Part shown: piece after piece, positions 17,199 to 26,239 of the stretch
How positions within the stretch are numbered: the first letter of the stretch is position 1
How the letters are laid out: each line of letters opens with the position of its first letter
NCBI GenBank assembly: GCA_902578545.1
Contig: CACHDI010000005.1
Span: forward strand, 1-64,000
Reading direction: 5' to 3'
Source of the DNA: an uncultured Alphaproteobacteria bacterium
GTDB lineage: Bacteria; Pseudomonadota; Alphaproteobacteria; Rhodobacterales; Rhodobacteraceae
DNA length: 64,000 nucleotides
Made by a program: the position numbers and the translations under genes
The notes under the pieces: generated by a model
What the model was told of the DNA's origin: nothing
The model's database searches: none
Seen by the model: only the letters and a program-made list of their open reading frames with translations

Positions 17199-18848
17199 TT
17201 ATACGTCGTCTCTGTAAATATACGGAGGTGCTTCTGCACCACCCCAGTTATTTAGTGGAACCATGGTACGCCCTTTAACATATGAAGCACATGCATCTGT
17301 ATAATTTAAGTGGGCTGGTGTAATTGATCCACCATTTTCATGAATATCCATTTGTAAATCATGATACATTTGCTTTCTTTCAGCCGCATCTGTAACACCA
17401 CGTACTTGAACAAGTGTTTTATCAAACTTTTCACTTTTCCAAAAAGTTTCATTCCAGTTTGAGTCACTTTTATAAGCCAAAGTCATCATAATATTAGCTG
17501 TAGGTCTCATGTTCCAAGTTGTAACATTAAAGGGTGAACCTTGCATCCAAACAGCACCCCAATAACCATCAGTTGTTACTTTTTGGACATCAATATTCAT
17601 ACCTATCTTCTTTGCTTCTCTTTGAAGAGCTAAACACTGAAAGGTTGCAGCTTGTGAGACTTCTGCTGCAATAATAGGAATAGTTGTTGATCCAACACCT
17701 GATTTTTCAAAGTGAAACTTAGCTTTGTCCAGATCGAGTTCTCTTTGTGGTATATCTGGGCTATAGTCAAAATATGCCTTGTTTATAGGTTGATCATTTC
17801 CTACACTTCCCAAACCTTTCAATTCTCCCTTAACAACACGAGTTCTATCCATACACATTTGCATTGCTCTAATAAGATCTCTGTTGTTTGAAGGAGAAAC
17901 GCCTTGGTGACATACAATAGAAGTATAACGACCAGATTCCACTGACCAAACTTCTTTACCTGCTGCTGCTTCAACTTCCTTTACAGCTTTTCCTGGAAGG
18001 TTAACCATCATATCAACGTCCCCAGCCATAAATGCATTAAGTCTTGCAACAGGATCACCAATACCAAAATGCTCCATTTCATCAAGATAACCTGGCCCAT
18101 GCCAGCAATTCTCAAATGGTGTACCAACAGTTCTAACACCTGGTTTAAATTCCTTACAACGATAAGGACCTGTTCCTATAGCTGTAGAAAAATCTTCTAC
18201 ACCATCTTGAACTACACGAAAGTGAAAAGTTCCTAATGAGTTGACCAAGTCTGCATTTGGTGTTTCCAAATTACACTCAACTTCATATTCATTAACCTTC
18301 TTAACACTTGTTACCATATCAAATTGTGATTTACCAATAGACTTAGTGTCTTCTCCCATGTGTCTACTTAAAGTATAAACAACATCGTCAGCATTCATTG
18401 TTTTACCGTTATGGAATTCAACACCTTTTCTAAGTTTAAAAGTCCATTTTGTAGCATCTGAATTTACTAGAACTTCCTCAGCTAACTCAGGTTCCCAACT
18501 TAGGTCAGCTTTAAGACGAACTAAGTTGCCATAAAACATACGTCCTCTCCAATAATCAACTGAAGCAGTACATAAAATTGGGTCAAGTGTATCTGCAGGA
18601 CCATGCTGATCACCTGCACAGACAAGTCTACCACCTCTCTTAGGTGTGCTTGCCCAAACCTGTGAGGCGCTCCCAAAAATAGCTCCACCGGTTGTAGCTG
18701 TTGCTCCAGCAGCCATCATCCAAGTCATAATATCTCTTCTAGTGGCGCCTTTTCTAACAGCATTTACAATTTCTTGCTGTTGATGAAGCTTTAAATCTGA
18801 AAATTCAAAATCACCCATAATTTTTGGGCCTTTTTTTCTTAGACTCAT
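17199..18848 (-). CDS. ABC transporter substrate-binding protein, family 5 (Dpp/Opp type), Tat-exported
   Basis: A 549-residue periplasmic solute-binding protein of SBP family 5. The N-terminal 70 residues include ATRRDIMTWMMAAGA, a twin-arginine export signal, preceded by an unusually long leader, then mature sequence after VWAST. The conserved RGGRLV and LDPILCTASVDYW at the start and KWTFKLRKGVEFHNGKTM in the middle are family features. A GGAGGA site lies six bases before the ATG. Being next to a carnitine-type catabolic cluster, the ligand might be a betaine or its precursor, but this family mostly binds peptides and opines, so this is a guess. Confidence 0.88.
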   Translation of the reverse strand: MSLRKKGPKIMGDFEFSDLKLHQQQEIVNAVRKGATRRDIMTWMMAAGATATTGGAIFGSASQVWASTPKRGGRLVCAGDQHGPADTLDPILCTASVDYWRGRMFYGNLVRLKADLSWEPELAEEVLVNSDATKWTFKLRKGVEFHNGKTMNADDVVYTLSRHMGEDTKSIGKSQFDMVTSVKKVNEYEVECNLETPNADLVNSLGTFHFRVVQDGVEDFSTAIGTGPYRCKEFKPGVRTVGTPFENCWHGPGYLDEMEHFGIGDPVARLNAFMAGDVDMMVNLPGKAVKEVEAAAGKEVWSVESGRYTSIVCHQGVSPSNNRDLIRAMQMCMDRTRVVKGELKGLGSVGNDQPINKAYFDYSPDIPQRELDLDKAKFHFEKSGVGSTTIPIIAAEVSQAATFQCLALQREAKKIGMNIDVQKVTTDGYWGAVWMQGSPFNVTTWNMRPTANIMMTLAYKSDSNWNETFWKSEKFDKTLVQVRGVTDAAERKQMYHDLQMDIHENGGSITPAHLNYTDACASYVKGRTMVPLNNWGGAEAPPYIYRDDV

Positions 18849-18931
18849 TAATCATCCTCCAAATAGATTAATATGCTAATGTATAGCAAAAGATTAAGTT
18901 GTATTGCTATTGTAAAGCGGAGGAACCCAAA

Positions 18932-18997
18932 ATGACAACAGTAAAAAGGGAAATAATTTATTTTTTTTATAAAATTTGTTTAAAAACAGTAACTTAA
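18932..18997 (+). CDS. Possible 21-residue micro-ORF with strong ribosome site
   Basis: In the 177-base gap between divergent or opposing units, GGAGG is followed eight bases later by ATG and 21 codons to TAA (product MTTVKREIIYFFYKICLKTV plus T). Nothing downstream on the plus strand would need a leader peptide, and the sequence is AT-rich, so this may be chance. Listed because the ribosome site is near perfect. Confidence 0.2.
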   Translation: MTTVKREIIYFFYKICLKTVT

Positions 18998-19025
18998 AGT
19001 GTAATTAAATTATAAAAACCATATT

Positions 19026-20177
19026 CTAACTAAAGATTTTTCTTATATCCTTATCACTTTTGCCAATTTTTTGAGCTGGCTTTGTTATTTTTGGGGAACC
19101 ATCCGAATAACTAAAAGCTGCAGTAGGAAGTCTTTTGGCATTTAAATTATTTTTTAGAAATGAATTCTGAAGTACGGCTCTTGATTTAATTTGTTGACTG
19201 TCCAATGCTTCTGATAGAGTACGAATTTTAGATGCTGGAACATGATGCTTATTTAAAACTTCTTCCCAGTAGTCAGCAGTTTTACAAATAACTACTTTAG
19301 AAATTATTTTTTTGAACTTTTTTTTATTTTTTTTAAGTTGTTTTTTACTCATAAGTGCTACTTCATGGGAAATATTTTCTAATTTTAATGCCTTGAATAA
19401 ATTTTGTGTTTGCTTTTTTGTGAAAGCACCAATTACTAAATCTCGGTCACTTGTTTTAAAGGTACCATAACCTGCATAATCAGGATGATCATTTCCATAG
19501 TTTGGCTTTGAAATACCAGTTGCTATTGTCTCCGAGACTGTTGAGGTCATAAGCATTAAAGCTGCGTCCAACATAGAAACATCAATTTCAATTCCTTTCC
19601 CAGTGATTTGTCTTCGATAAAGCGCTGATGAGATAGCAAATGCTGCATGAATACCAGTACCATAATCGACTACTGCCGGTCCTACACGTAGAGGACCAGT
19701 TGATTTAATTCCATTTAATTCCATTAATCCTGAAAAGGCTTGAATGACAGAGTCATAAGCTGGATGCTGTGATTTTGGCCCAGTTTTTCCAAAACCGGTC
19801 ATTGAACAATATATTAAACCTGGATTAATTTTTTTTAATTTTTTATAAGAGAGACCTAAATTATCAATAGAATTGCCCGCATAATTTTGCACTAAAACAT
19901 CGGCTTTCTTTAAAAGTTTAAAAAAAAAATCTTTATCCTTTTCTGCTTTTAAATCCAAAGACAATGATTTCTTTTCACTATTTTGGCATATATAAAAATT
20001 ACTCAAACCTAATTCATTAAGATCATCAAAATTTCCTTCATCTCTCATCATGTCAGGAGCATTAGGAGACTCTATTTTGATGACTTCAGCTCCCATAACT
20101 GCTAATTGAAATGTACAAAAAGGACCAGCAAAAACGTGGGTTAAGTCAAGAACTCTTATTCCTTCAAATGGTCTCAT
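19026..20177 (-). CDS. CoA-transferase family III, CaiB-like
   Basis: A 383-residue class III CoA-transferase. It opens RPFEGIRVLDLTHVFAGPFC, and the expected catalytic Asp is in VVDYGTG near residue 170. It is separated by 95 bases from the ADP-forming CoA ligase gene upstream of it, and lies at the end of the minus-strand run that holds the CaiD-, CdhA- and CdhC-like genes. CaiB itself exchanges CoA between gamma-butyrobetaine, crotonobetaine and carnitine, and this gene is the best candidate for that step here. The assignment is by context plus family; the sequence is not diagnostic of CaiB alone. Confidence 0.85.
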   Translation of the reverse strand: MRPFEGIRVLDLTHVFAGPFCTFQLAVMGAEVIKIESPNAPDMMRDEGNFDDLNELGLSNFYICQNSEKKSLSLDLKAEKDKDFFFKLLKKADVLVQNYAGNSIDNLGLSYKKLKKINPGLIYCSMTGFGKTGPKSQHPAYDSVIQAFSGLMELNGIKSTGPLRVGPAVVDYGTGIHAAFAISSALYRRQITGKGIEIDVSMLDAALMLMTSTVSETIATGISKPNYGNDHPDYAGYGTFKTSDRDLVIGAFTKKQTQNLFKALKLENISHEVALMSKKQLKKNKKKFKKIISKVVICKTADYWEEVLNKHHVPASKIRTLSEALDSQQIKSRAVLQNSFLKNNLNAKRLPTAAFSYSDGSPKITKPAQKIGKSDKDIRKIFS

Positions 20178-20271
20178 TTACTTCCAAAAATAAAAACCTT
20201 TAAACGTATTTTAGGACAATACTAACGTAGTACCAACAAAAAATTAAATCAATTTATTTTGCAATATTTTA

Positions 20272-22365
20272 TTAACTACCGACTGAAATTAATGCATCAA
20301 TAGCTTTAACTTGATTTTTATAAACAAATAATGGATTAACTTCTATCTCTTCAATCTTAAATTCTGTATCATCCATTAATAACAATAAAGTTTTTATAAA
20401 TTGAACAATTTTATTTATATTTGCTACTTTAGACCCTCTATATCCAATTAACGTTTGACTAATTTTAAGTGACATTATTTGGTCAACAATTTCTTTTTGA
20501 TTTAAAGGAGCTACCATAATTTTTAAATCCTTTAATAAATCTACATAAATTCCACCAGCACCAATCGTAACAATTATTCCAAAAACTTTATCTCTTTTAA
20601 TTCCTACAACTAACTCACAAATAGGTTTAGGCTCCATTCTTTCTATTAGAAAATTATTAATATTAAGATTTGAAAAATTCTTACCTAAATTAGATTTCAT
20701 ATTATCTATTTCTATTTTTAATTGAATTTCATTTTTTATATCAATTTTAACAGCACCATATTCAGTCTTATGTATTAAATCTTTATGCAATGCTTTTAAT
20801 ACAACAGGAAATCCTATTTCCTTGGATTTTTTTATAATATTATCAATAGAACAAATAATTGAAACAGGAATTGGCAAGTTTTTTGAAGATAAGATTTTTT
20901 TTGCATCATATTCGTTTAAATAATAAGTGTTACGAATTTCTACAGTTTTTTTTGAATCAAATATTAATTTATTATTTATATTCTTCTTAATTCTGAACCA
21001 TTCAACAACATTCTTTATGGCTGCTAAACCATCCCCAATTCCTTGTAACGGTGCCACTCCACGAGCTATTAATTGTTCCCTTGTTTCTCTATCAATATTT
21101 TCAGAAATAGTGGATATTATTGCTCCTGGTATTTGTTGTTCACTAATTACTTCTGAAAAACCCATCGCATCGTTTAAATAATAAATCTTGGTTTCATCTA
21201 AACCCAATAAGGGATAATCCTGAATTAAAATAGAAAAATCAGGATTAAGAGATTTCATTACTTCATGAAATAATGGTTTTGTAATTTTTGGCTGTCCCCA
21301 AATTGGAGTTGTATAATCTAAAGGATTTGAAATAGTTGCAATATCAGGCAGAAATGAAGATATAGCTTTAATGTTTCTCTTGGGTATTTTTGAAAATTTT
21401 AAATTTAACCTTTCGCCAATATCCGCAACCATGGTTGCACCACCACCGGAACAAGTAAATGCAGCACACTCTTTACCTTTAGGAATACCAGAAATGCATA
21501 TAAATTTTAAAGTTTCTATCATTTCTGAAGGTGTATCAACAGTAATGATACCAAGTTTTTTAAAAAATGAATTGTAAATTTTTTGAGAACCAGCGATTGA
21601 TCCAGTATGACTTTTTGTTAAGGTAGCGCCAATTTTGGATTTTCCTGTTTTTAAAACTACTATAGGTTTTTGTGCCTCTATTGCCTTTTTTGCAGCTACT
21701 TCAAAATCTGAAATATTTTCAATGCTTTCAATATGAAGACCAAATGCCCTAACTTCTTTTTTATCAATTAAATAATTTATAAAATCTGTATTCTTTAAAG
21801 ATGCTTGATTACCAAGAGATATCATGTGTGTAAGTGGTAAAGAACGTTGATTCATAGTTATGTCTGATGATAACATCCCACTTTGTGTAATAATTGCTGC
21901 TCCAAAACCAGGACAAAATCCACCATGAGCAAATGGCCACAGAGCGCTGTTTTCTAGATAATTAATTACTCCATAACAATTTGGCCCTACCAAAACCATG
22001 TTTTTTAAGGATTTAACTAATTGCTTTTCAAGAGAAATACCCCTCTTTCCAATTTCTTTAAAACCTGCAGAATAACAAACTATACCTCCAGCATTTACAT
22101 GGTTTAGTTCATTTACTGTTCTTATAATTTGGGTAGCAGGAATAGCTAAAAATACGGCATCTGGGCCCTTTGGAAGATCAAGAACTGACTTATAACATTT
22201 ATACCCAGCAATATAATCTCTTTTTGGATTAACAGGCCAAATTGAACCTTTAAATCCCCTTCGCTTAGCTTCATTTATAGCAACTTCAGCATCAGCACCT
22301 CCTATAAATGCAATTTGAGAAGGATTTATCAAACGATCAATATTTTTATATCTTATTTCTTTCAT
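20272..22365 (-). CDS. Acyl-CoA synthetase, ADP/NDP-forming (acetate-CoA ligase family)
   Basis: A 697-residue single-chain NDP-forming ligase. In order it has a CoA-binding Rossmann domain (residues 10-135, with IAFIGGADAE), succinyl-CoA-synthetase-like flavodoxin domains (including GPNCYGVINY near residue 120, and the phospho-His region TKSHTGSIAGS near residue 255, whose His is the likely phosphorylated residue), and a C-terminal ATP-grasp domain (from about residue 480, with FPVVLKAL and EVNPLFVY). It would attach CoA to a carboxylate with ATP to ADP plus phosphate. The stop overlaps nothing, but the start overlaps the acyl-CoA dehydrogenase stop by four bases, so the two are coupled. Candidate for CoA activation of gamma-butyrobetaine or a related acid. 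Confidence 0.88.
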   Translation of the reverse strand: MKEIRYKNIDRLINPSQIAFIGGADAEVAINEAKRRGFKGSIWPVNPKRDYIAGYKCYKSVLDLPKGPDAVFLAIPATQIIRTVNELNHVNAGGIVCYSAGFKEIGKRGISLEKQLVKSLKNMVLVGPNCYGVINYLENSALWPFAHGGFCPGFGAAIITQSGMLSSDITMNQRSLPLTHMISLGNQASLKNTDFINYLIDKKEVRAFGLHIESIENISDFEVAAKKAIEAQKPIVVLKTGKSKIGATLTKSHTGSIAGSQKIYNSFFKKLGIITVDTPSEMIETLKFICISGIPKGKECAAFTCSGGGATMVADIGERLNLKFSKIPKRNIKAISSFLPDIATISNPLDYTTPIWGQPKITKPLFHEVMKSLNPDFSILIQDYPLLGLDETKIYYLNDAMGFSEVISEQQIPGAIISTISENIDRETREQLIARGVAPLQGIGDGLAAIKNVVEWFRIKKNINNKLIFDSKKTVEIRNTYYLNEYDAKKILSSKNLPIPVSIICSIDNIIKKSKEIGFPVVLKALHKDLIHKTEYGAVKIDIKNEIQLKIEIDNMKSNLGKNFSNLNINNFLIERMEPKPICELVVGIKRDKVFGIIVTIGAGGIYVDLLKDLKIMVAPLNQKEIVDQIMSLKISQTLIGYRGSKVANINKIVQFIKTLLLLMDDTEFKIEEIEVNPLFVYKNQVKAIDALISVGS

Positions 22366-23537
22366 GCCCCAAGGGGTCTGAGAATTGATCTAGAAATAAT
22401 ATGCCTTTGAATTTCGGATGTTCCATCCCAAATTCTTTCTAATCGACTATCTCTCCATAACCGTTGAATGGGCATTTCTTCCATTAGTCCCATCCCTCCA
22501 TAAATTTGTACTGTTTCATCAGCTACTTTATTAACCATTTCAGAACAGAAAAGTTTTACCATTGCTGCATCTTCATCCTTCATTATACTTCTCTCCGCTT
22601 TTTCTACTGCATCTTTTACCAACAAATCTGCCGCTCTTAATCCAAGAGCCATATCAGCAAGCTTAAAACTTACTGCTTGGAATTTTCCTATTGGTTGCCC
22701 AAATTGTTTTCTTTGAGCTGCCCATTCACTTGAAAGTTGAATCATTCTTTCTGCTTTTCCACAGCAAGAGGCACCAACCCATATTCTTCCCATTCCTAAC
22801 CATTTTCCAGATAATTCTAGGCCTTTTCCTTCCTCACCTAAAATCATTTTTGATGAAAGTTTTACGTCATCAAAGTTCAATGCAAATGTCTTGTATCCCC
22901 TGTAACTTACACATTTAGTTCCCTCTCTAATATCAAATCCCTTTAAACCACGATTTACCAAAAAAGCTGTTATCCTTTTTCTTGTCCCCCTATTTGTTTT
23001 ATCCTCACCTGTTGCAGCAAAAACTATTGCAAAATCAGGCAAACAAGGACCAGAAATAAAATGCTTCGACCCATTTAAAATCCAATCATCACCTTTTTTA
23101 ACAGCATTAGATTTCATCCCCATAACATCAGAACCAGCTTCAGGTTCTGTTAAGGCAAATAGTTCTCTTTTATCTCCTTTAACACAGGGATATAAATATT
23201 CCTCTTTTTGTTCATCATTACATGCTAAGAGAATTTCTGTTGGTCTGGCTATCCAAGAATGCAATGCATGTGTTGTTTTTCCATACTCTCTTTCAAGAAT
23301 ACTCATAGATTTATAATCAAGACCACCTCCACCTACTGCAACAGGAAGATTTGCTGCAAAAAGTCCAGCTTCTTTTGCTTTTTCCTCTATTTGTTTACCT
23401 AATTCGATTGGTACTTCACCAATTTTATCTACTTTTTCTTCGTATGGATAAATTTCCTCTTCTAAAAACTTTCTAGCAGTATTTAAAATAAGAGAACTTT
23501 CTTGACTTGTAATTTGATCCAATTTTGTTTCCTTCAT
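22362..23537 (-). CDS. Acyl-CoA dehydrogenase, possible gamma-butyrobetainyl-CoA dehydrogenase
   Basis: An approximately 391-residue FAD enzyme of the acyl-CoA dehydrogenase family. It has FALTEPEAGSD (FAD/substrate region), the helix AAQRKQFGQPIGKFQAV, YGGMGLMEE, and the C-terminal signature IWDGTSEIQR. The residue usually serving as catalytic base in this last motif is Glu; here it is Asp, as in ACAD10/11-type enzymes. The start is uncertain: I prefer ATG 23537, just past the upstream stop, over the ATG at 23588 inside the previous gene; a TTG after AAGGAA further in is also possible. Context suggests oxidation of gamma-butyrobetainyl-CoA to crotonobetainyl-CoA. Confidence 0.88.
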   Translation of the reverse strand: MKETKLDQITSQESSLILNTARKFLEEEIYPYEEKVDKIGEVPIELGKQIEEKAKEAGLFAANLPVAVGGGGLDYKSMSILEREYGKTTHALHSWIARPTEILLACNDEQKEEYLYPCVKGDKRELFALTEPEAGSDVMGMKSNAVKKGDDWILNGSKHFISGPCLPDFAIVFAATGEDKTNRGTRKRITAFLVNRGLKGFDIREGTKCVSYRGYKTFALNFDDVKLSSKMILGEEGKGLELSGKWLGMGRIWVGASCCGKAERMIQLSSEWAAQRKQFGQPIGKFQAVSFKLADMALGLRAADLLVKDAVEKAERSIMKDEDAAMVKLFCSEMVNKVADETVQIYGGMGLMEEMPIQRLWRDSRLERIWDGTSEIQRHIISRSILRPLGA

Positions 23538-23550
23538 AAATAGTTTATGT

Positions 23551-24435
23551 TTATTTCTTATTAAGATTATATTTTGTTCTTGCCTCATTTGGGCTTAGTA
23601 TACGTGCCCCCATTAATTCAATGATTTCTTTTGCTCTAGAAACTAAATCTGCATTTGTAGCTAACACACCCTTTTTTAGATATAAATTATCTTCTAGACC
23701 TACCCTAACATTACCTCCCATTGCAACAGAGGCTGCTACCATCGGCATTTGCATACGAGAAATTCCAAAACTTGCCCAATAACAATTTAATGGTAAATGA
23801 TCCTTCATAACTTTCATTGTATCTACAGTTTGTTCAGCACCCCATGGAATACCTAGACAAATTTGAAATAATGGAGGATTATCTATTAGGCCCTCTTTTA
23901 TCATTTCTTTTGCAAACCTTATATGACCAAGATCAAAAACTTCTAATTCAGGTTTCACACCCCATTTTTTTGTAAGAGCTGCCATTTCTCTTAAAAAAGG
24001 TGGTGTTGAAATATATATCTCATTACCATTACCAAAATTCATAGTTCCACAATCTAGGGAACAAATTTCTGGTAAACATTCCTTTACATGAACTAACCTT
24101 TCCTCAGCACTAATCATATCTGTACCTAATCCAGGTTTGTTTAAATCACTTTCATTAACCACCCAATCTCCTCCCATACCTGCAGTTAAATTAATTACTA
24201 CATCCTGTGAGGAATTTCTTATCCTTTCTACCACCTCTTTAAATAATTTTGGGTCTCTTGAACCTTTACCACTTATTGGATCTCTCACGTGTATATGAAC
24301 CGAAGTAGCACCGGCTTTTGCAGATTCTATTGCATCGTCAGCTATTTCTTTAGCTGAAACAGGTACTTTATCACTTTTACCTACTGTATCTCCTGCTCCT
24401 GTAACAGCGCAAGTAAGAACTACTTCAAAGTTCAT
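23551..24435 (-). CDS. cdhC: Beta-keto acid cleavage enzyme (BKACE), CdhC-like
   Basis: A 294-residue TIM-barrel zinc enzyme (DUF849). The metal site VHIHVRDP is near residue 46, and [16 protein letters not shown] near residue 240 carries a conserved acidic residue. BKACE enzymes cleave a beta-keto acid with acetyl-CoA to give acetoacetate and a new acyl-CoA. Its neighbour on the same strand is a carnitine-dehydrogenase-like gene, so 3-dehydrocarnitine is the likely substrate, releasing betainyl-CoA. Family assignment is firm; substrate is from context. Its 3' end runs up to the acyl-CoA dehydrogenase gene. Confidence 0.85.
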   Translation of the reverse strand: MNFEVVLTCAVTGAGDTVGKSDKVPVSAKEIADDAIESAKAGATSVHIHVRDPISGKGSRDPKLFKEVVERIRNSSQDVVINLTAGMGGDWVVNESDLNKPGLGTDMISAEERLVHVKECLPEICSLDCGTMNFGNGNEIYISTPPFLREMAALTKKWGVKPELEVFDLGHIRFAKEMIKEGLIDNPPLFQICLGIPWGAEQTVDTMKVMKDHLPLNCYWASFGISRMQMPMVAASVAMGGNVRVGLEDNLYLKKGVLATNADLVSRAKEIIELMGARILSPNEARTKYNLNKK

Positions 24436-24468
24436 ATTTTCCCCTCCAAGTTAAAATCTATTTGGTAA

Positions 24469-25410
24469 TTATTTTCTTTGAATTTTGATAATTTCAACAA
24501 TTTTTTTATCTCTTTCTGAGGCTAGATTTTGAAATTTTTGGTCTTTTACAATTTTTTCACAACCATCAACCATTTTATCTCTTAGTTTTTTTGTCAGTTC
24601 AGGAGCCTTGAGTCTAGTCCAGGGTAATTCTAATGCTGGTCCAAATTGATCTAAATTCGTAGCCATACCTCCTTCTCCACAAGCTACATGAAAAGCTAAG
24701 CATTGGCCCTGTATCGCCATCCTTGGGGCTGGACCGTTCATTAAAGCAATATCAATTTGCTCGGGTGTTGCTTCATTATTGTTAACCATATGTAAAGCTT
24801 CACGCCATAAAGCTTCCTGAAGTCTTGTAGCAATAAAACCAGGAATCTCTTTTTTTAAAACTAATGGGGATTTACCTATTTTAATAAAAAAATCATAAAC
24901 CCAATTAACAGCTTCCTCTTTGGTTTTTTTCCCTCCAACAATCTCAACCAATGGTAATAAATATGGTGGATTAAATGGATGAGCTACTACCGTTCTCTCA
25001 GGTGTTTTACAAAGAGTCTGGATATCTGTCATTTTCATGCCAGATGTTGAGGAACAAATAATCACATTTTTTGGAACAATTTCACCTAATTCTTTATATA
25101 AACTTTGTTTTAAAGATAGTATCTCAGGTGCACTTTCTTGAATAAAATCAACTTTTTTAATGCATTCAGATAAATCAAAAAAAATCTCAAGATTGGTTTC
25201 CTCAAGTTTTTTTACATTGTAAAGTTTTTTAAGTGAAACCCATGCAGTTCTTAACATTGAATAAAAATTATTTTCTTCGGATTCATTATGAAGATAAGCC
25301 TTTACAGATAAACCTTGTGATAAAAAATAGGCGACCCAACCTGCTCCAATTGGTCCAGCTCCAATACTTCCAATGGTCTTTACATCATTTTTGTTGATAA
25401 GATCCATCAT
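24469..25410 (-). CDS. cdhA: L-carnitine dehydrogenase (CdhA-like, 3-hydroxyacyl-CoA dehydrogenase family)
   Basis: A 313-residue NAD-dependent dehydrogenase. The Rossmann motif GAGPIGAGW is near residue 18. The strings DFIQESAPE, ASTSGM-like CSSTSGMKM, HPFNPPYLLPLVEIVGG and IPGFIATRLQEALWREALH match the L-carnitine dehydrogenase branch closely, as remembered from known CdhA proteins, including the downstream QFGPALELPWTRLKAPELT. It oxidises L-carnitine to 3-dehydrocarnitine, the substrate for the neighbouring BKACE. The ATG at 25410 overlaps the CaiD-like stop by four bases (ATGA), showing translational coupling. Confidence 0.9.
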   Translation of the reverse strand: MMDLINKNDVKTIGSIGAGPIGAGWVAYFLSQGLSVKAYLHNESEENNFYSMLRTAWVSLKKLYNVKKLEETNLEIFFDLSECIKKVDFIQESAPEILSLKQSLYKELGEIVPKNVIICSSTSGMKMTDIQTLCKTPERTVVAHPFNPPYLLPLVEIVGGKKTKEEAVNWVYDFFIKIGKSPLVLKKEIPGFIATRLQEALWREALHMVNNNEATPEQIDIALMNGPAPRMAIQGQCLAFHVACGEGGMATNLDQFGPALELPWTRLKAPELTKKLRDKMVDGCEKIVKDQKFQNLASERDKKIVEIIKIQRK

Positions 25411-26210
25411 TCACCTTTAAAATTAGGTTCTCTTCTTTCAACAAATGCAGCAATACCTTCTTTGGCGTCATTAGAACTGAGCATCTTCTTATATATTTTT
25501 AAATCATCATTTCTCATTTTAGAGAATGCTTTTTCTAAAGGCACACATTCTATAGACCTCAGAACTTCTTTCACACTTTGCATTGCCAAAGGGGCTGAAG
25601 TAGCAATTTGTTTTGCCCATTTGTAAGCTTGATCAAGCAATTTTTCATGTTTTACAACTTTATTTACTAATCCATAATTTTTTGCTTCAACTGCAGACAT
25701 TCTCCTACCTAAAAGAAACATTTCCATCGCTACATTGTAGGGGATACATCTTGGAAGTCTTTGTAAAGCTCCAGCATCAGGTACTATTCCAAGTGGCATT
25801 TCAGGTAATCCAAACTCAACATGCTCAGAAGCAATTAATAAGTCACACCCTAATGCCAATTCAAATCCTCCGCCAATAACTAATCCGTTTAAAGCTCCAA
25901 TGACAGGCTTATTCAAATTCCAATTTTCAGTTAATCCTGCAAAACCACCATCACCATAATCTGCATTTTCCCACCAGTTTTCTAAAGACATTTCCCCAGA
26001 ATTTACTGCTTTCAAATCCCATCCAGCTGAAAATATTTTTTCACCTTTAGCAGTTAATATTCCCACCCAAAGATCTTTATCATCTCTCAATTCTGCAAAT
26101 GCTTTACCTAATTCTTGACTCATCTCTACATTTATTGCGTTTACCTTTGGTTTATTTAAACAAACTTCTAAAATTCTACCATTTTTTTTGACTTCCACAC
26201 CACTAGACAC
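25407..26210 (-). CDS. caiD: Carnitinyl-CoA dehydratase / crotonobetainyl-CoA hydratase (CaiD-like)
   Basis: A 267-residue crotonase-fold protein. FSAGWDLKAV near residue 60 and GGFAGLTENWNLNKPVIGAL near residue 88 closely match the corresponding part of E. coli CaiD, more so than generic enoyl-CoA hydratases. The oxyanion-hole region is GGGFELALGCD near residue 112, and the catalytic region LPEMPLGIVPDAG near residue 134. It hydrates crotonobetainyl-CoA to carnitinyl-CoA. It overlaps the cdhA-like gene by four bases and follows the aldehyde dehydrogenase by 29. This is the strongest single marker for the betaine nature of the cluster. Confidence 0.88.
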   Translation of the reverse strand: MSSGVEVKKNGRILEVCLNKPKVNAINVEMSQELGKAFAELRDDKDLWVGILTAKGEKIFSAGWDLKAVNSGEMSLENWWENADYGDGGFAGLTENWNLNKPVIGALNGLVIGGGFELALGCDLLIASEHVEFGLPEMPLGIVPDAGALQRLPRCIPYNVAMEMFLLGRRMSAVEAKNYGLVNKVVKHEKLLDQAYKWAKQIATSAPLAMQSVKEVLRSIECVPLEKAFSKMRNDDLKIYKKMLSSNDAKEGIAAFVERREPNFKGE

Positions 26211-26239
26211 AATATACTCCTACTAAATTTTTATTTAAT

